A stretch of DNA of 64,000 nucleotides from Bolinopsis microptera (Eukaryota; Ctenophora; Tentaculata; Lobata; Bolinopsidae): positions 9,043,983-9,107,982 of the forward strand of contig NC_087077.1 in assembly GCF_026151205.1 (NCBI RefSeq), written 5' to 3'. A program made the translations under genes and the position numbers. Below are positions 10,220 to 23,943 of the stretch, piece by piece; the first letter of the stretch is position 1; every line of letters starts with the position of its first letter. Below the pieces are notes generated by a model, which was not told the DNA's origin, did no database searches, and was given only the letters and a program-made list of their open reading frames with translations.

Positions 10220-13200
10220 GACACAAAGATTTTTAAACCTGATGGCAAATGTGAGGAGGGTCGAGGGTACATTGAGAATTGATCCAACAGGAGACAATTT
10301 ACTTATAATTATTTTGATTTCAAAGGAAAATAATTAACAGAACACGAACGGTGAAGCTTTATTTCGACTTAGTTAATTCGTGTGAGTTTTATTCAGATGA
10401 GTTTTATTATTATTTAAGTGGGGTTTGATTGTTTGTACAAGGTAATTTGTAATAAATCACGTTGATATTATTTATATATTTCTGGTTTATTGAACCAGAA
10501 AAAAAGGTAACTTTGTAGAAACTCAAGATATGTGTACATACTTCAGATTTTTGCCATAAATAATATTAGTGATACTATTGGAAATTGTCGGTACTTGGTA
10601 TTTTTAGGAATCTCTTTACATGATAATCAACAGTTCGACGACAGTGTTTACCCAACATTCTGAACCCAATATATACTATAAATTAACAGCTTCTAGACTA
10701 TTTATAGCCACAGTGAAGGCTGACAAAGTGGGCAGAAGTACGTGCTAATAACCACCACGCAAAGTGTGGCAAATAGCACCAATAGTATAGTAGTATAGTA
10801 GTCGCTGGTATGTAGCACAAATTAGTCGGTGCACCGACCAATTTGCTCGAGTGGAAGGAAGAAACAGGAGTCTGACTGTAAATAGTACGTGCTTTTAAAT
10901 CTTTTTAAAATCACACCCTCCAAACAACCAAATTGAAATTTCTCTACACAACTGTTCGATGGTAAGTTTGTAGTTTACCAAAATAATTCAAACCAGACGA
11001 GGTAAATACAAGCAAACTGCCGCTAGGTTTGATGTCTACAACAAGAATTTGGCCGTCAGATTCGTCTAAAAGCCGAAAAGATGCCGCCAAATTCGTAGCG
11101 ATTTGTACGATTTTCAATAGCCACTATGACTTGGTAAGTGTCAGCAACAAATTTGCACCCCGGTGCATACATTGCCTGAGACAACTCGTGCTATGTGAAT
11201 ATATTATCCCGAAATTCTTTACTTCTTTTCTTAGACAAGGTTAGATAGAAATGTCAACGTGTATCCAAATCAATCAGTAGTCCGGTTATATTTTCGCGAA
11301 TGCCGCTCGTTTAGAAATTGCTGCAAGTTGCAACCAGCAAGAGTTGTTCGACATTATATTATAATACTTTATACTAGTGATGAGTCTCAACTTTTAACAA
11401 ATTTATGTAACGCTCAAAATAAAAATGTTATGTTTTTTGTGTGTTGAAAGCAAGACAATTAGAAATCCACTGTTCTCTACTTTTGCACAACTCACATACA
11501 ACTCACATACAATCGTTGAGCAGAATATTTATGTTTATTTGGTTTGGACTTTGAAGCCTGTCAGAGCTTATGACAAATTAGTGTTTGATCTTGAAGCTCT
11601 TCCATGACCTGTTCGAAAACGTTGTTAACAACTAATGAACGAAGCTGCGCCAAAAGAGGTACAGGTCCTTTTAGGCTCTATAGTGTAACCCTGTGATAAG
11701 GGAACCTTACAAGAGGGCTCATTCCTTTCAAACTCTTGTTATTAGCAATGTTAGCGATTTCTCTCGCAAATTTTATTTCTAATTTTAGCACTGAAAATAT
11801 AAATCAGCTGCGTCTCAAGAAATCATTGGTTAACTCTGACATAAATAAATAATAATTATAATTAAATCTAGTATTTATGGCGAATGTGGTTGATATTTTG
11901 GCACTGAGAATATAAGTTAACTGTGGACAGTGGACACGAGGACTAATCGCAATTACGATAAATAACAAGACTAGATTATCATTAGTAAAGTTGGCTGTTA
12001 TGGTAACATGTAATTGGTTGTTCAAATTTGACTAAATTGTAGTCGCTAATTCCAACTATAGTTCATGTTCTATTAAGCATTCAAGACAATTTGTTTCTGT
12101 CCTAATGCCTTTATTTGTATTAAAATACTGTGACCCTTAGCTTATTGTTTATATATCGTCCAATCATGAATATGCGATCATTTTCTCAATGATCTCGAAC
12201 ATACGAGGGGCGATTGTAAGCCCAAGGACTACGAATATTATGAATAATTCTTCATTCTCATCGATAATTCTTGTTGATCAGTAATGCACCGCCGATATTA
12301 TACTCTTAATCATCATTCAGCATACTTGCACCATATTATGTTTTGATACGATTAAAAACTTTTCTCAGAGCCTCCCTACTGATTAATTGCCACAATACCA
12401 AGAGATAGCTAGCAACATGGCACAACGCTCCTTTAGCAACATGGTACGACGCTCCTTTTTTAGACGCGCTATGAGTATGTATTGTAATTCATAGACATGT
12501 CCGTGTTATGAACGCAGCTCTAGTCCAAGAGACAGTAAATGTTAATGTTAGGGGCAACAGTTCTTGTTAATAACAGGACTTTAGGAGACCAATTGTTGCA
12601 TATTTATTAGGATTCAAATCTCTCTCGAGGGATCACGCAATTACGTAATTGGATGGCAGGATGGTGGCCGCCAAGGCTGGAGTACAATAAAACCCTCGCT
12701 TTGGCTTACCAAGTCAATGACAATATAACATTGGCCCAACAAGCACGTGTTGGTCATTTAGGTAGGGAGATTTAATGTTAATGGTACACGGCGCACGGTG
12801 CCGTTTAACATCGTTGTCAAGGTTAACTAGGTTTTGTTTGCTTCCTGGGGCAGCCCAATAATAATACTTGTCAGGGTTTCTTGACTTATCCCCCTTTTCG
12901 AAATCATGATTTCCGAATTCTGATGTCTTCGATGAAGAATTAAACTCTGTGTAGTTTGCTTATTTTGTAACGCGTGAAATTAGCACGAGCATTTGATAAG
13001 TCGCTACTGTAAGCTGTCAGGTTAATTATTTTTAACCAGCCAGATTAAAAACCCTGGATATAGCCTTCCCACTTTCAGCCAAATCTATAATATGGAAAAC
13101 GTTAAATTTCTCACAATTACAATGGCTTTATATTAGCATAATATAATGTATTACTTTATTATATTTACAACTTTATAATTTCCACTTAAACGTGGGAACA

Positions 13201-16200
13201 GCTTGGAGCACAACAGTACTTAAAGCTATATAATTTGAGACACTAGTCCTCCTCGTAAGACATTAGCAATGAAGCATTTGTCAGTAGACTTCAGTAATAG
13301 ACCATTAGTTGTGAGTAAATAGCGCAATTCTTTGAGTAAACGTGACTTTCATTATTTTATCGTTTGGCGAGTTGTGCGAGTTAAATTCTCGACAACTTTA
13401 ACTCTTTAAATGTCTCAAATGTCTTAAACGAAAAATACGAGACCGTCACTTCAGTCAATTGAACAAGCTAAACAGTAAATCACTTAAACAGCTGCAAAAC
13501 ACCGTTTACAGATGGTAACTGAGGAGAGTTCCGCACAAATGTTACTCACCTCGAGTTTCTAGTATTTCTCGACCGTACTCGCTTTATCAACCTCTTACTA
13601 GGCTTTCCAGTGACCTGCAATTAAATTAGTCTAATTAGTTAATAATCAATAGATTGTAAGTAGCGCTTGATTTAATATTGTAATTATTAAATTACTGGGT
13701 ATAGACTAGTAATAACTCGCAACAACTCTAACAGTATAGAGTAACACATTATGGTTTTAAAGATGTGACCAGTCTTGATAAGAACATTCAGAGGAGTTCC
13801 ATTCTATGTACTTTTAAACCTACATTTTTATACCGATGTTATAATAATATGTTTTTGACCATTAATTTCTGTTCCTAATCCTACTCAGCAACATTTGCAC
13901 TATATTGTTTAGTGCATACCTTTCCATACCTCTAAGTCTATATGTCTCTCAACAGTGTCCAATAACGAACTAGGAAGGGCGTACGTCATTCACGGTCAGG
14001 GACAAAAAATATGAAGTCATTTTCTGTCTGAAATTGCAGCTCTTGAAATCGTTCTTGAATTTTTGTCATGGTGTTGTATCTAAAATAAACGAAAAATAGT
14101 CAAAAATGGAAAACTAGTAGAGCCATGGTGTATCCTGTCATATAAATTCATCACTATTAACTATTAAGTAAAATTTCCTTTTGCACAATCCAAAAATAGT
14201 CTTAATCGGAATAAGTTGTTATCTTTAAAAACTTTTTTCTCTTTTTCTCAATGATAAGATATTTGAACTCGATTTAATCTTGTGAAACATAGCAATAATT
14301 TTTTATTAAATTCTTGAAATCAGATTGGTCACGTGTGAACGACTATTTTGCAAGGTTTGCAGAAACATTTCCTATTATCTCCGCGATATCATGGCATCTT
14401 TCCAATTGGCCCCTCCAATTGTTTTGCAGAAATATCAGGGTAATGACATAATACTGTGACATATTATGAAGCATAAATTAAATTGACGATTACCTGAATA
14501 AATACAGATGCGTGATCGGCGTGAGTATTATGAATATCGATAACGAAGCCGCTTATATTAACATGTCCCACAGAATATGATTATAGTAATATACCTTCGC
14601 GACGTTTTGTAACATTTGGTAAACTTTTGTAACATTCGGACAACATTTGTAACATTTGGTGATCTTTGACATCAGACTGCTTATATTCAGATGCTTGTTA
14701 ATGACTCTCGTGACTTTCAGGTGATAACCTCATAACCTGGAGTGTCACCTCAAAAATATTCGGTCAAAGTTAACCCAGAATTATTAAATTATTCGTGAAT
14801 AATGAAATATTCTGCATTTTAAATGCTGGATACTTAAACAGTTACAGCGTTCAGATCTCAGAATAATTTTATTTTACGTGACACATCTTGACTGCATTTA
14901 TCACTCTCAGAGACGATTAAAGACCTCAATATCGGAGACACCACCACTAGTTCAGTTTTGTGTATTTGCACGACGTTTCACGTTGACGACGTTTTAGATG
15001 GTTTTCTTTAGTAGATTTTTAAAAGAATTTTCGTCGCATATGAGATTTTTATATGTTTAGTTAATGCTCAGTAATACAGGACCGAATTTTATCACTACCC
15101 GAGTGAAATTAAGTTAGAATAATCAAAGTCATCACAAACCCCCTCCCCTCGGCTGATTACGTAACATGTGAACGACCCCTCATGAAATTCCCGATTAATA
15201 GCTGCTTGATAAGAATCACCGCAACAGTAAAATTTTAGGTTTAGTAAATATATTACTGAATGTGTGTACTATTTAGTTTCTCTCGAACATTTCTCATGTT
15301 GTAATAAAATTACAAGCCGGACTCGCTTCACGATATTGGTTAACTCAGGTAAAAGAGCTGGTCTTGAAAGCTCGTGAACCTAGTTTAATATCATGGGGTG
15401 GTGCCATGTGTTGTCTGACATTAAAGCAACTAATTTAATTAAAATATGAACTCGACGCTGGGTTGCTAGTTCGCTGACCTCGTTTATCTTTGTACGTGAC
15501 ACTGCCAACTTAAAATAAAAATAAAACTACTTAATTTGGGTTGAGCGGTATCCTAACCACTATGAAACTACTGAACTGGCTGGAATTATATCCTTGCCAC
15601 TAGTCCGGTAAGACGGATCCCAACCATTCTTACGAAGCAGTTTTAGATATTACGTGTCTTACTGGTACAGCTTAAAGATTGATCTGGCTGAGCACGTAGG
15701 TAGCTAACGATTCCCTCGGGTATGAATATTGTGAGTGAGTTTTCGTTGTGTTGCTGGACGAATGAAACCACATGGTTGTTGGTTTAGCTAGATTATGGGG
15801 ACAGACGCAAATAAGGTAGATTAAGAATAATGATAGATGTAGAAGTATGGTCATTTTGAAGGGTTTTTTTTAATTAAGCAGGATACCTTATTTCCCAAAA
15901 ATTTGGGCAACGAAAAATTTGAGCGGGCCTCTCGCCCTAATTTATTGCACACAAATTAATTGTTAAAATCTTTTTGTCGACTAACATTTTTGCTAACCAA
16001 AATTTTGGTATTTGACAATCGTCAATCATTTATACTTGTAGCTTTATTTCAACCATTCGTCAGCCTTACTGTATAAACCACAAATTTGAAATTTCGAATG
16101 AATATTGTGGGTCATGGTAGAGGTCTCTACTAATTTTATAAGGGAGCCAGGATGAATTAATCATGCATGAGGTAACTTTATCAAACTTTGAAACCACGGA

Positions 16201-16735
16201 TTTATGTAACATTTCCATGTCTTTATCTGATCAATTTGTCGCAGAAATAAAGTTTTACAGCTATTGTAATGTAGTCCGAGGAGCCCTAGTCTTCCTCGCG
16301 TCCTAAGATAGCGGTTCTCTAGTATCATATCTATAAAGTTTATAATTATATGCGAATAAGAAGCCAACAATGGAAGTTACGCAATATTCGAACTTGCATG
16401 CTTAATCGGCCCTAATTATGCTGGTTGGCATTCTTGTTGGAGTAATGTTCAGGCTGTCTTAATTGTAATTTCAGGATAGTATGCATGGTATTTTTTCGCA
16501 TATTTAGTGTTGCAGAGTTGCAGGAGTTCGTCTTCTCCTTTCCTTCAACTCCGTTCTGATTTTTGATGCAGTTTTATGTTTCACATGTTTACCGAACAGA
16601 TTTGCTAGTGATGAATTCAATAAAATAAAATATATACCGGGTTTGTACTTTCCCCCCGAGAGGCCCTGTATACAGAAGTTCCACTGTAATTAATATGACA
16701 AGGCAGTAATAATTATAGTACTCATTATAGGGTAC
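10220..16735. other. Gene-poor AT-rich stretch, no gene supported
   Basis: Apart from the 3' trailer of transporter copy B (several AATAAA-like signals by 10.5 kb) I see only short random frames, frequent stops on both strands and scattered simple AT-rich runs. One recognisable piece is a decayed MITE end at about 15120-15181. No tRNA or rRNA signature was found. Confidence 0.6.
15118..15181. mobile_element. Decayed end of a Harbinger-like MITE
   Basis: The stretch GATTACGTAACATGTGAACG followed by ACCCC matches the terminal repeat of the intact MITE at 53339-53496 (GTGAACGACCCC end). The left end is not clear, so only one terminus is called. Confidence 0.45.
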
Positions 16736-16854
16736 CTGATTAGTGTTGTTGATATCAGGAGTGTTGCGTTCCTGGTTGGTCTCCTCCTTATTCTCCTCCT
16801 TATCTTTGTTTGTTTCTAGACTGTCATCCAGACCACTGTCTGACTGCTCACTTG
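16736..16854 (-). CDS. Probable distal exon of the long minus-strand gene (acidic low-complexity)
   Basis: A 119-bp open segment is bounded by an acceptor (CTGTTTCAG on the minus strand) and a donor (CAG|GTACC). It encodes a Ser/Asp/Glu/Asn-rich stretch starting SSEQSDSGLDD (its first codon completed across the junction) and ending PDINNTNQ. The incoming phase fits the preceding exon at 27196-27264, whose own last residues (DPDINNS) are similar in style, so I join them across a 10.3-kb intron. A possible following exon below 16.56 kb is too uncertain to call. The function of the acidic tail is unknown. Confidence 0.5.
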
Positions 16855-18760
16855 CTGAAACAGTTCGTGTCACTCAAAGCTGAGCCGCCAAGCGGTAAAA
16901 ACTAAAGTTATTATGACGTAATGATATCGTGTTTTTTATCAGAAACCTAGATACCTACCCAGTACCCATTACCCAGCCTAGTGCCTACCCTAGCCTGTAT
17001 TTCAGTGCTGGCCGACATTCTGTAGGATATATTGTACATAGTAAAACACTCGTGTATCCTTCCTCCTCCCCTTGAAAAGTCATTAGTTTTTTTAAAAGTT
17101 CCTTTTCTAGTTCCTTTGCTTAGGAAGATTTTGACAATTCTTATTTATCACAAGTAAAGTAAAGTGCTTGGCAATGAAATGAAATACTGGCAATTAAACT
17201 TAAGGGAGAAAAACTCATTCGTCACGGATCATTGTAGTTTCAGTGAAACCACAATTGATTTATTCAGTTAGTTAACAAAGCATTCGTAACCGGAGCTGAG
17301 TACCATCGAACTATTGAATGAAAGTATTGACGAATTGAACCAGTTCAATAAACTCCAATTCAAGTAGAACGTTTCCTAATCTACTACATAGTGCATACGT
17401 AACTAAAATTTTAACATTTGTTTTTAGAATTGTTGTGGGTAGTATTAGTAACAAGGTTTTTAGTATCAATTTATTGAAAATTTGCTCTAAATTGACGTTG
17501 TTAATAATTACCAGCTCTAAAATAAGTAATCAAAAAGAACTCTGAAGCTTAGATATACTTCAATTCATTTCACGTACTAATTCATTTAAAACTAGTTCCA
17601 CGACCACGATATTTATCTTATAAATAGTAAAATAGCTGTATCATGATTACTTTAATCAAATCCCTCAATTATTTTCCACACATGAGATCATTTCCCAAAC
17701 TAAAGACTTTCAATTAGATTAATAGATCAAAGAGAGGATATGGAGTTACAACAACTAATCCACTTCTGTTGCAATTTCACATCAGCTGTTATATACGTCT
17801 AGCTCTAGGAGAGCTTTTTATTTGATGAGGTGAAATTTTATAATTATCTTAGTTACCTCTTGCTCTAAGTTGAAACTTCCAACGATTTGAGACACCATGT
17901 TTACAGGCAATAATTTAAATTTTCAAAATCGCCATTATAATCGTGCAAATTCAACAGTTGACAACTTGCATTTAAGCTACTTACAACTTCCAAGCACTAA
18001 AACTGAACAACTTGATAAATTGACGTGACGTCAGCAAGTAGTCAAGCTTTAGCTTTTACTCACACTCTGTGAGCTCTAATCTAAACACCACGATAAGCTG
18101 TCCACTACGGGGTAAATGCTAGAGCAGGTTGTTAAGGTATTGGCATAAATAGATCTTTATTAGATATGTCGCATTTTTACGTTATAAGGTGGTATATTTT
18201 GTGGTATATTTTGCTGGTGCTTACTATTACGAGACGGTAAGAAACCTTCTTGCGATAAAACTATCAACGTTTAATTATTAAGTATTGATATCCGAGTGCA
18301 CAGATAAATTAACTGATGCCTAATGCGGCTAATTATTTGGTGTTAGCAGTGACTGACACAGAATTTAGCTATGCGAACTCAAGACTATTAAACTTGTACG
18401 AATATTTAATGAATTACAAATCATAGATCAATGCAGGGCTTTAATATTATATACTAATATGGATTTGCTTAAGCATGATCGATCAGTTACATTAAATTCT
18501 GTATTTCCTTTTCTTGCAGAGCTTAATTTGTTTGTTCGACATAATGGACTGCGTTTGCGCAATTTTTGTAATCCCTACAGAAACTCAAATAAAAATCATC
18601 TTTGTTCACAATGCTCATAGATTACCAATAATTAAACTTTAAAGGGTTTCTGCTATTTTATTTCAATTATTAAATCCTTAGTCCTTGGTTCTTTTTTGTT
18701 ATTGAACATTTTTGTTGACCATATTTTGAAGATCTACAGATATATAATATACAGATTTGA

Positions 18761-18804
18761 GCCATACTGATGAGTCCTAATAGGACGAAACAGTGTGTCT
18801 ATGG
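18761..18804 (+). ncRNA. Hammerhead ribozyme (type I-like, minimal stem III)
   Basis: The conserved core is complete. CCATA (stem I, 18762-18766) is followed by CTGATGA, stem II (GTCC-TAAT-GGAC), GAAA, a tiny stem III (CA-GTG-TG), the cleavage dinucleotide UC and TATGG (18800-18804), which pairs back with CCATA. Self-cleavage is expected after the C at 18799. Hammerheads of this kind occur in Penelope-like elements and short retrozymes. This one lies immediately outside the Penelope insertion and on the opposite strand to its ORF; its last base is the first base of the insertion's target duplication. It therefore probably belongs to an older repeat that served as the target. Cleavage activity is untested. 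Confidence 0.85.
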
Positions 18805-19140
18805 ATATATATACAGTTAGTTAAGTGTCATCAAACAAATGATACGACGTATTCCAGGGTGATCTGCTGAAGACTCAACTAGTTTCGGCCTTTGAGGGCC
18901 ATCCACAGGAGTGTCACCTAGCAGAAGTCAATAATTTAATAAACTGATATCAGAAGAATATGTCATATTAGTAAACATACGGTTAATTAATCTGAAAATC
19001 CATTGTAAAGTTACAAACTCATGGGGCAGAAAAAGAAACAAAGAGTAAACTCGGTGTACAAAAGTGAGAGCTAGGAAGCGGAAAATATAGCCGTACACCC
19101 AGTGATAGAACGTGAGGTGTGACCTGAACCAAAGATAACA

Positions 19141-21885
19141 TTAATTGCCACTGACCTTGCTCCTATTTAAACCAATTATCCTGGCTTTAAATCTCTCGAT
19201 AAACATATCCTCAAACATGTTCAGGTCATCTCTATTGCATTTACGGATAATCCCAAAGTTAAAACTAGAAAGTTTATCATCTAACATTTCATAATGCACA
19301 TCGTGAATGTGCAGAGCTAATGATGACTTATTATAATGTTCTGGTTTGAAAGCTGCTCTGTGGTTATTCATGCGTATATTGAGGGGTAGCCATGTCTGGC
19401 CAAAATAGAAGCCGCTTGAACATAACTTACATTGAGCTACGTATATAACATTCCCATCACTACAATTTAAACTCATATCTAGTTCACATATCTGATTGTT
19501 AACAATAAATTTCCCATCAGCGTTGTTTTCCGTGAGTTTGCAAGTCAGGCATCTTGGTCTTTTACATGCTTGTGATGAGGTGTTGTTGTCTCTTCTAGAC
19601 TGTTCCACGTATTCTGCTGGTGTAGTGGCGAATTTTCTTCGTTTGAAGAGTTGGTCACTTATGTTACTGCCTCTTCTATTTGCGATAGTGATGGATACGT
19701 TCTCACCAATTATGTGTTCGATAGTCTGTTTCTTAGATTCTAGGAACATTCTGAGGTCTTTTAGTTCTTTGCAGTATTGGGCAGATAGTATCAAATTAGT
19801 AGAGGTTTCCTCCTTTTTCTCTACATCCGTTTTCTTAGGTTTCAGACGTTCATTCCTATCTACCAAATTCACCTTTTCTAAGACAATCTTAAGTTCCTGC
19901 TCATCATAGCCACTTTTCTTCAGGTCCGAAATTATGTCTTTAGTTGCTTTATCAAATGCTTTCTCGTCTGAGCATATGGTTCTTGCTCGTAGTAGTTGTG
20001 AATACGGGACGCTTTTGAATACATGAGGAGGGTGGTAGCTATTCCTTTGTAAAAATGATCTGTTATCTGTTGGTTTCTGGTATAATGATGTCGCTATACC
20101 GAAAGTCCCATTCTCTGACTGCCTTATTTTAACTAAAACATCCAGGAAGCTAAGTTCCCTGCCTATTTCCTCAGTGAATTCTATCCCGTATGCTGCAGCT
20201 TTACTATTGAGTAGTTTGACAAAATCGTAGAACTCTTCTTCTGTCCCTGACCATATACCAAAAATATCGTCGATGTAACGTTTCCAGAGTTTAACAAATA
20301 AGTCCCAGTTGTCGATGTTCTCTTTTAGGAAAATCTTCAAAAATTTCAGAAATGTATCTGCTAAAGGTCCTGAGATCGAACCGCCTGTTGGAACACCTTT
20401 GATGGCTCTGAAAAACTCTCATCTGTATTCTAGTGTCGAGTTCTGTAGACAAAAGTTGATACTTGTCATCATGCCTGATTTGATGTTTGGGGCGAGCGTT
20501 GTATCTTCTTCTAGTGCTGCATTAACCGACTGTCGGACGATATCCTGCCTCATACTAGGATATAGAGCTTTCACGTCCATCGTGAATAAAAGGTCCCTTT
20601 CATCTAAAACAAGGTCTTTGATTTGACGTAGAAAATCACTGGTGTCTTTTATATATTCATCGTTTGAGTAGTTCCGTGAAACCTGTCCGAAGTGATGGGC
20701 TATGTATTTCTCCAGCCTCATTGTGGGGGACTGTGTTAGAGCGTGTACCAATCTTGAGGGAGGGATATTTTTGTCTCTGATTTGTTCCGCTTCTAGTTTG
20801 TGAATTTTGAATAGAGGGTAAGGAATACCAGTTGTTGTCTTAAAACATGTTTTCCTAAGTTTTCCACCCCGTTCCGTGTATCCAGTGATGGTTTCTAAAA
20901 TTTTGCTGTTAAAAGAGCCTCCGCTGATTAATCTCTCAATCATGGACCTCTGCTGTTGAAGTATTTGGTCGTTAGGGTCTGTAACTAGTTTGTTGTAACT
21001 ATCTGATTTACTGAGTTCTGAACTGATAGCCGTGTCCACATCTCTAGGATTCATAACTAACACACTACCCCCTTTATCTGCTTTCGTGAAAATAAGTTTC
21101 CCCAGTCTAACCATACTCTTGCACCAATTCTGTCCTCTGATTTCAACTGTAGTGAGATTGGATGGTGGTGTACTGAGTTCGAGTTGGTCCACAAATTGTT
21201 TCAGCTCAGTTTTCAACTCTTCAATCCCTGGTTCTAAATTCTGGGACCATCCTGTTCGTTTGATGTAAAGTGATCTAGGGAAGTCTTCTTGCTGATTGGT
21301 ATGGTAATCGTCACATTCCTCCCTGTTTTTGTTGTGATGGGCCCTCCATGCTATGTTTCTAACAAATTCCCTGACATCATAATTAAGTCTGTCTCTGTCT
21401 GGTTTTCTTGGTGTGACGAACCCCGTACCCTTGGCAAGGTAGAGTTTTGCCTCTGTTGGTAGAGGTATATCCGAGAAATTAAGTACCATATTTGACTCGT
21501 CAATTGTCCTGAGTCTTTCTGAAAGCCGTTCCTTCTTAGCTGACTGCCTTCGTTGTTTATAAGCTTTCCTGGATCTCTGTTTATAGGCTTGCTGTCCCTT
21601 GGAACGTTCTGCTCTCTTGATTATGGTAGGATGTTGTGGAGAGGACGGTACTTTGCCATGATGAGTTAATTTGTTTGAGTGTTTATATGACAGTTTTGAT
21701 CTGATATGTGATTGTGTTCTGTCCATACTTCGTCTTAGTTGTAGCATCTGTTGATCTGATAAGGTATCTGCAGCTTGTGTAAGCATCTGGTTTTCAATGC
21801 CACGTAACTTTGAGATGTCCCTTGATGCCTCCATTATACCAAGATCAATAGCACTCTTCCTTGTTTTTGATAATATGTCCTTCAT
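19141..21885 (-). pseudogene. Penelope-like polyprotein (RT + GIY-YIG endonuclease), one nonsense codon
   Basis: One frame runs from the ATG at 21885 to the stop at 19141, interrupted only by TGA at 20419-20421. The N-terminal third is basic (many KQR runs). Then come FTKADKGGSVLV, a motif typical of Penelope RTs, IPYPLFKIHKL, FTMDVKALYPSM (motif A), KGVPTGGSISGPLAD (motif B) and YIDDIFG (catalytic motif C). After a linker with CKRPRCLTC, which may bind zinc, the C-terminus has a GIY-YIG nuclease core (VIYVAQC ... FYFGQT, then R and H). The product would reverse transcribe and nick target DNA. The stop lies just before motif B, and CGA to TGA is the likeliest cause, so the product is cut between motifs A and B. 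Confidence 0.88.
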
Positions 21886-22270
21886 CTGTAGTTCTAAATC
21901 AGGGTAATGAAATGATTTCCCAATTCTCGGCTGTACTGAGGATAGAACGTCGAGGGACTCATTATCAACACAAGTGTTCAGAAGATTAAGTTGGCATGAG
22001 CGATTCGTAAGTTTAATGTAGTATTCTTATTGAGTATGGTTTCCCAATGATGAAAAGATGGCATACCGTATTCTGATAAAAGATTATTGTAATCCGCTTG
22101 GTGTATCTGTATTGGTCGGGTAGACCGAAAAGTCCTTCCCCTCAAAGTTCGTGTTGATTGGGTAGAACAATTTGTTAGAGCTTTCGCTGACGTTGAGGTG
22201 GAAAAAACAAGCCAATATCGAGTTTTGTAGCCACAATTGCCCCGGAATAAAACAGTAAAGGATCACAAGA

Positions 22271-22677
22271 TAGTTAAGTGTCATCAAACAAATGATACGA
22301 CGTATTCCAGGGTGATCTGCTGAAGACTCAACTAGTTTCGGCCTTTGAGGGCCATCCACAGGAGTGTCACCTAGCAGAAGTCAATAATTTAATAAACTGA
22401 TATCAGAAGAATATGTCATATTAGTAAACATACGGTTAATTAATCTGAAAATCCATTGTAAAGTTACAAACTCATGGGGCAGAAAAAGAAACAAAGAGTA
22501 AACTCGGTGTACAAAAGTGAGAGCTAGGAAGCGGAAAATATAGCCGTACACCCAGTGATAGAACGTGAGGTGTGACCTGAACCAAAGATAACATTAATTG
22601 CCACTGACCTTGCTCCTATTTAAACCAATTATCCTGGCTTTAAATCTCTCGATAAACATATCCTCAAACATGTTCAG
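22271..22677 (-). repeat. Penelope pseudo-LTR (5' copy; partner at 18818-19224)
   Basis: The 407-bp segment matches 18818-19224 base for base over nearly its whole length and includes the ORF's final codons. On the minus strand it contains GGCCCTCAAAGGCCGAAAC, with a GGCC stem and GAAAC. This resembles the right half of a hammerhead, but the CUGAUGA half is replaced by GTGGATG, so it is probably a degenerate ribozyme. The inverted copy repeats the motif at about 23755-23782. Confidence 0.85.
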
Positions 22678-23943
22678 CAAGAACCATATGCTCAGACGAG
22701 AACGCATTTGATAAAGCAGCTAAAGACATAATTTCGGACCTGAAGAAAAGTGGCTATGATGAGCAGGAACTTAAGATTGTCCTAGAAAAGGTGAATTTGG
22801 TAGATAGGAATGAACGTCTGAAACCTAAGAAAACGGATGTAGAGAAAAAGGAGGAAACCTCTACTAATTTGATACTATCTGCCCAATACTGCAAAGAACT
22901 AAAAGACCTCAGAATGTTCCTAGAATCTAAGAAACAGACCATCGAACACATAATTGGTGAGAACGTATCCATCACTATCGCAAATAGAAGAGGCAGTAAC
23001 ATAAGTGACCAACTCTTCAAACGAAGAAAATTCGCCACTACACCAGCAGAATACGTGGAACAGTCTAGAAGAGACAACAACACCTCATCACAAGCATGTA
23101 AAAGACCAAGATGCCTGACTTGCAAACTCACGGAAAACAACGCTGATGGGAAATTTATTGTTAACAATCAGATATGTGAACTAGATATGAGTTTAAATTG
23201 TAGTGATGGGAATGTTATATACGTAGCTCAATGTAAGTTATGTTCAAGCGGCTTCTATTTTGGCCAGACATGGCTACCCCTCAATATACGCATGAATAAC
23301 CACAGAGCAGCTTTCAAACCAGAACATTATAATAAGTCATCATTAGCTCTGCACATTCACGATGTGCATTATGAAATGTTAGATGATAAACTTTCTAGTT
23401 TTAACTTTGGGATTATCCGTAAATGCAATAGAGATGACCTGAACATGTTTGAGGATATGTTTATCGAGAGATTTAAAGCCAGGATAATTGGTTTAAATAG
23501 GAGCAAGGTCAGTGGCAATTAATGTTATCTTTGGTTCAGGTCACACCTCACGTTCTATCACTGGGTGTACGGCTATATTTTCCGCTTCCTAGCTCTCACT
23601 TTTGTACACCGAGTTTACTCTTTGTTTCTTTTTCTGCCCCATGAGTTTGTAACTTTACAATGGATTTTCAGATTAATTAACCGTATGTTTACTAATATGA
23701 CATATTCTTCTGATATCAGTTTATTAAATTTTTGACTTCTGCTAGGTGACACTCCTGTGGATGGCCCTCAAAGGCCGAAACTAGTTGAGTCTTCAGCAGA
23801 TCACCCTGGAATACGTCGTATCATTTGTTTGATGACACTTAACTATCTTGTGATCCTTTACTGTTTTATTCCGGGGCAATTGTGGCTACAAAACTCGATA
23901 TTGGCTTGTTTTTTCCACCTCAACGTCAGCGAAAGCTCTAACA
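22678..23943 (+). mobile_element. Inverted 3' portion of the Penelope-like element
   Basis: The segment encodes on the plus strand the last 243 codons of the same protein (22791-23522), including the CxxC linker and the GIY-YIG domain. A pseudo-LTR and part of the leader follow. It is nearly identical to the reverse complement of the full copy. The 22677/22678 junction has no spacer: the pseudo-LTR stops at CATGTTCAG and the inverted copy starts mid-ORF. Confidence 0.88.

Larger units (their letters stand above)
18818..23943 (-). mobile_element. Penelope-like retroelement insertion with two pseudo-LTRs and an inverted partial copy
   Basis: A single 5.1-kb insertion is bounded by a 14-bp target duplication, GATATATATACAGT, at 18804-18817 and 23944-23957. 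In element sense (minus strand) it has a 407-bp 5' pseudo-LTR (22271-22677), a leader, the RT/GIY-YIG ORF (21885-19141) and a 407-bp 3' pseudo-LTR (18818-19224). The pseudo-LTRs include the last codons of the ORF, as in known Penelope elements. Beyond the 5' pseudo-LTR lies a 1.27-kb 3' portion of the same element in inverted orientation (22678-23943, plus strand). Truncated inverted partners are typical of Penelope integration. The copies are almost identical, so the insertion is young. It sits in an intron of the long minus-strand gene. Confidence 0.88.

Noticed and set aside
11029-11607. Three short plus-strand ORFs of 60-71 codons
   Set aside because: No motifs, no splice continuity and no composition change from the surrounding AT-rich sequence.
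20309-20626. Plus-strand ORFs over the Penelope gene (also 19496-19909 and 21032-21268)
   Set aside because: Antisense shadows of the RT/GIY-YIG frame.
22300-22360. Second hammerhead ribozyme in the Penelope pseudo-LTR
   Set aside because: The GGCC stem and GAAAC half are there, but the CUGAUGA half is changed, so I describe it only as a degenerate relic.
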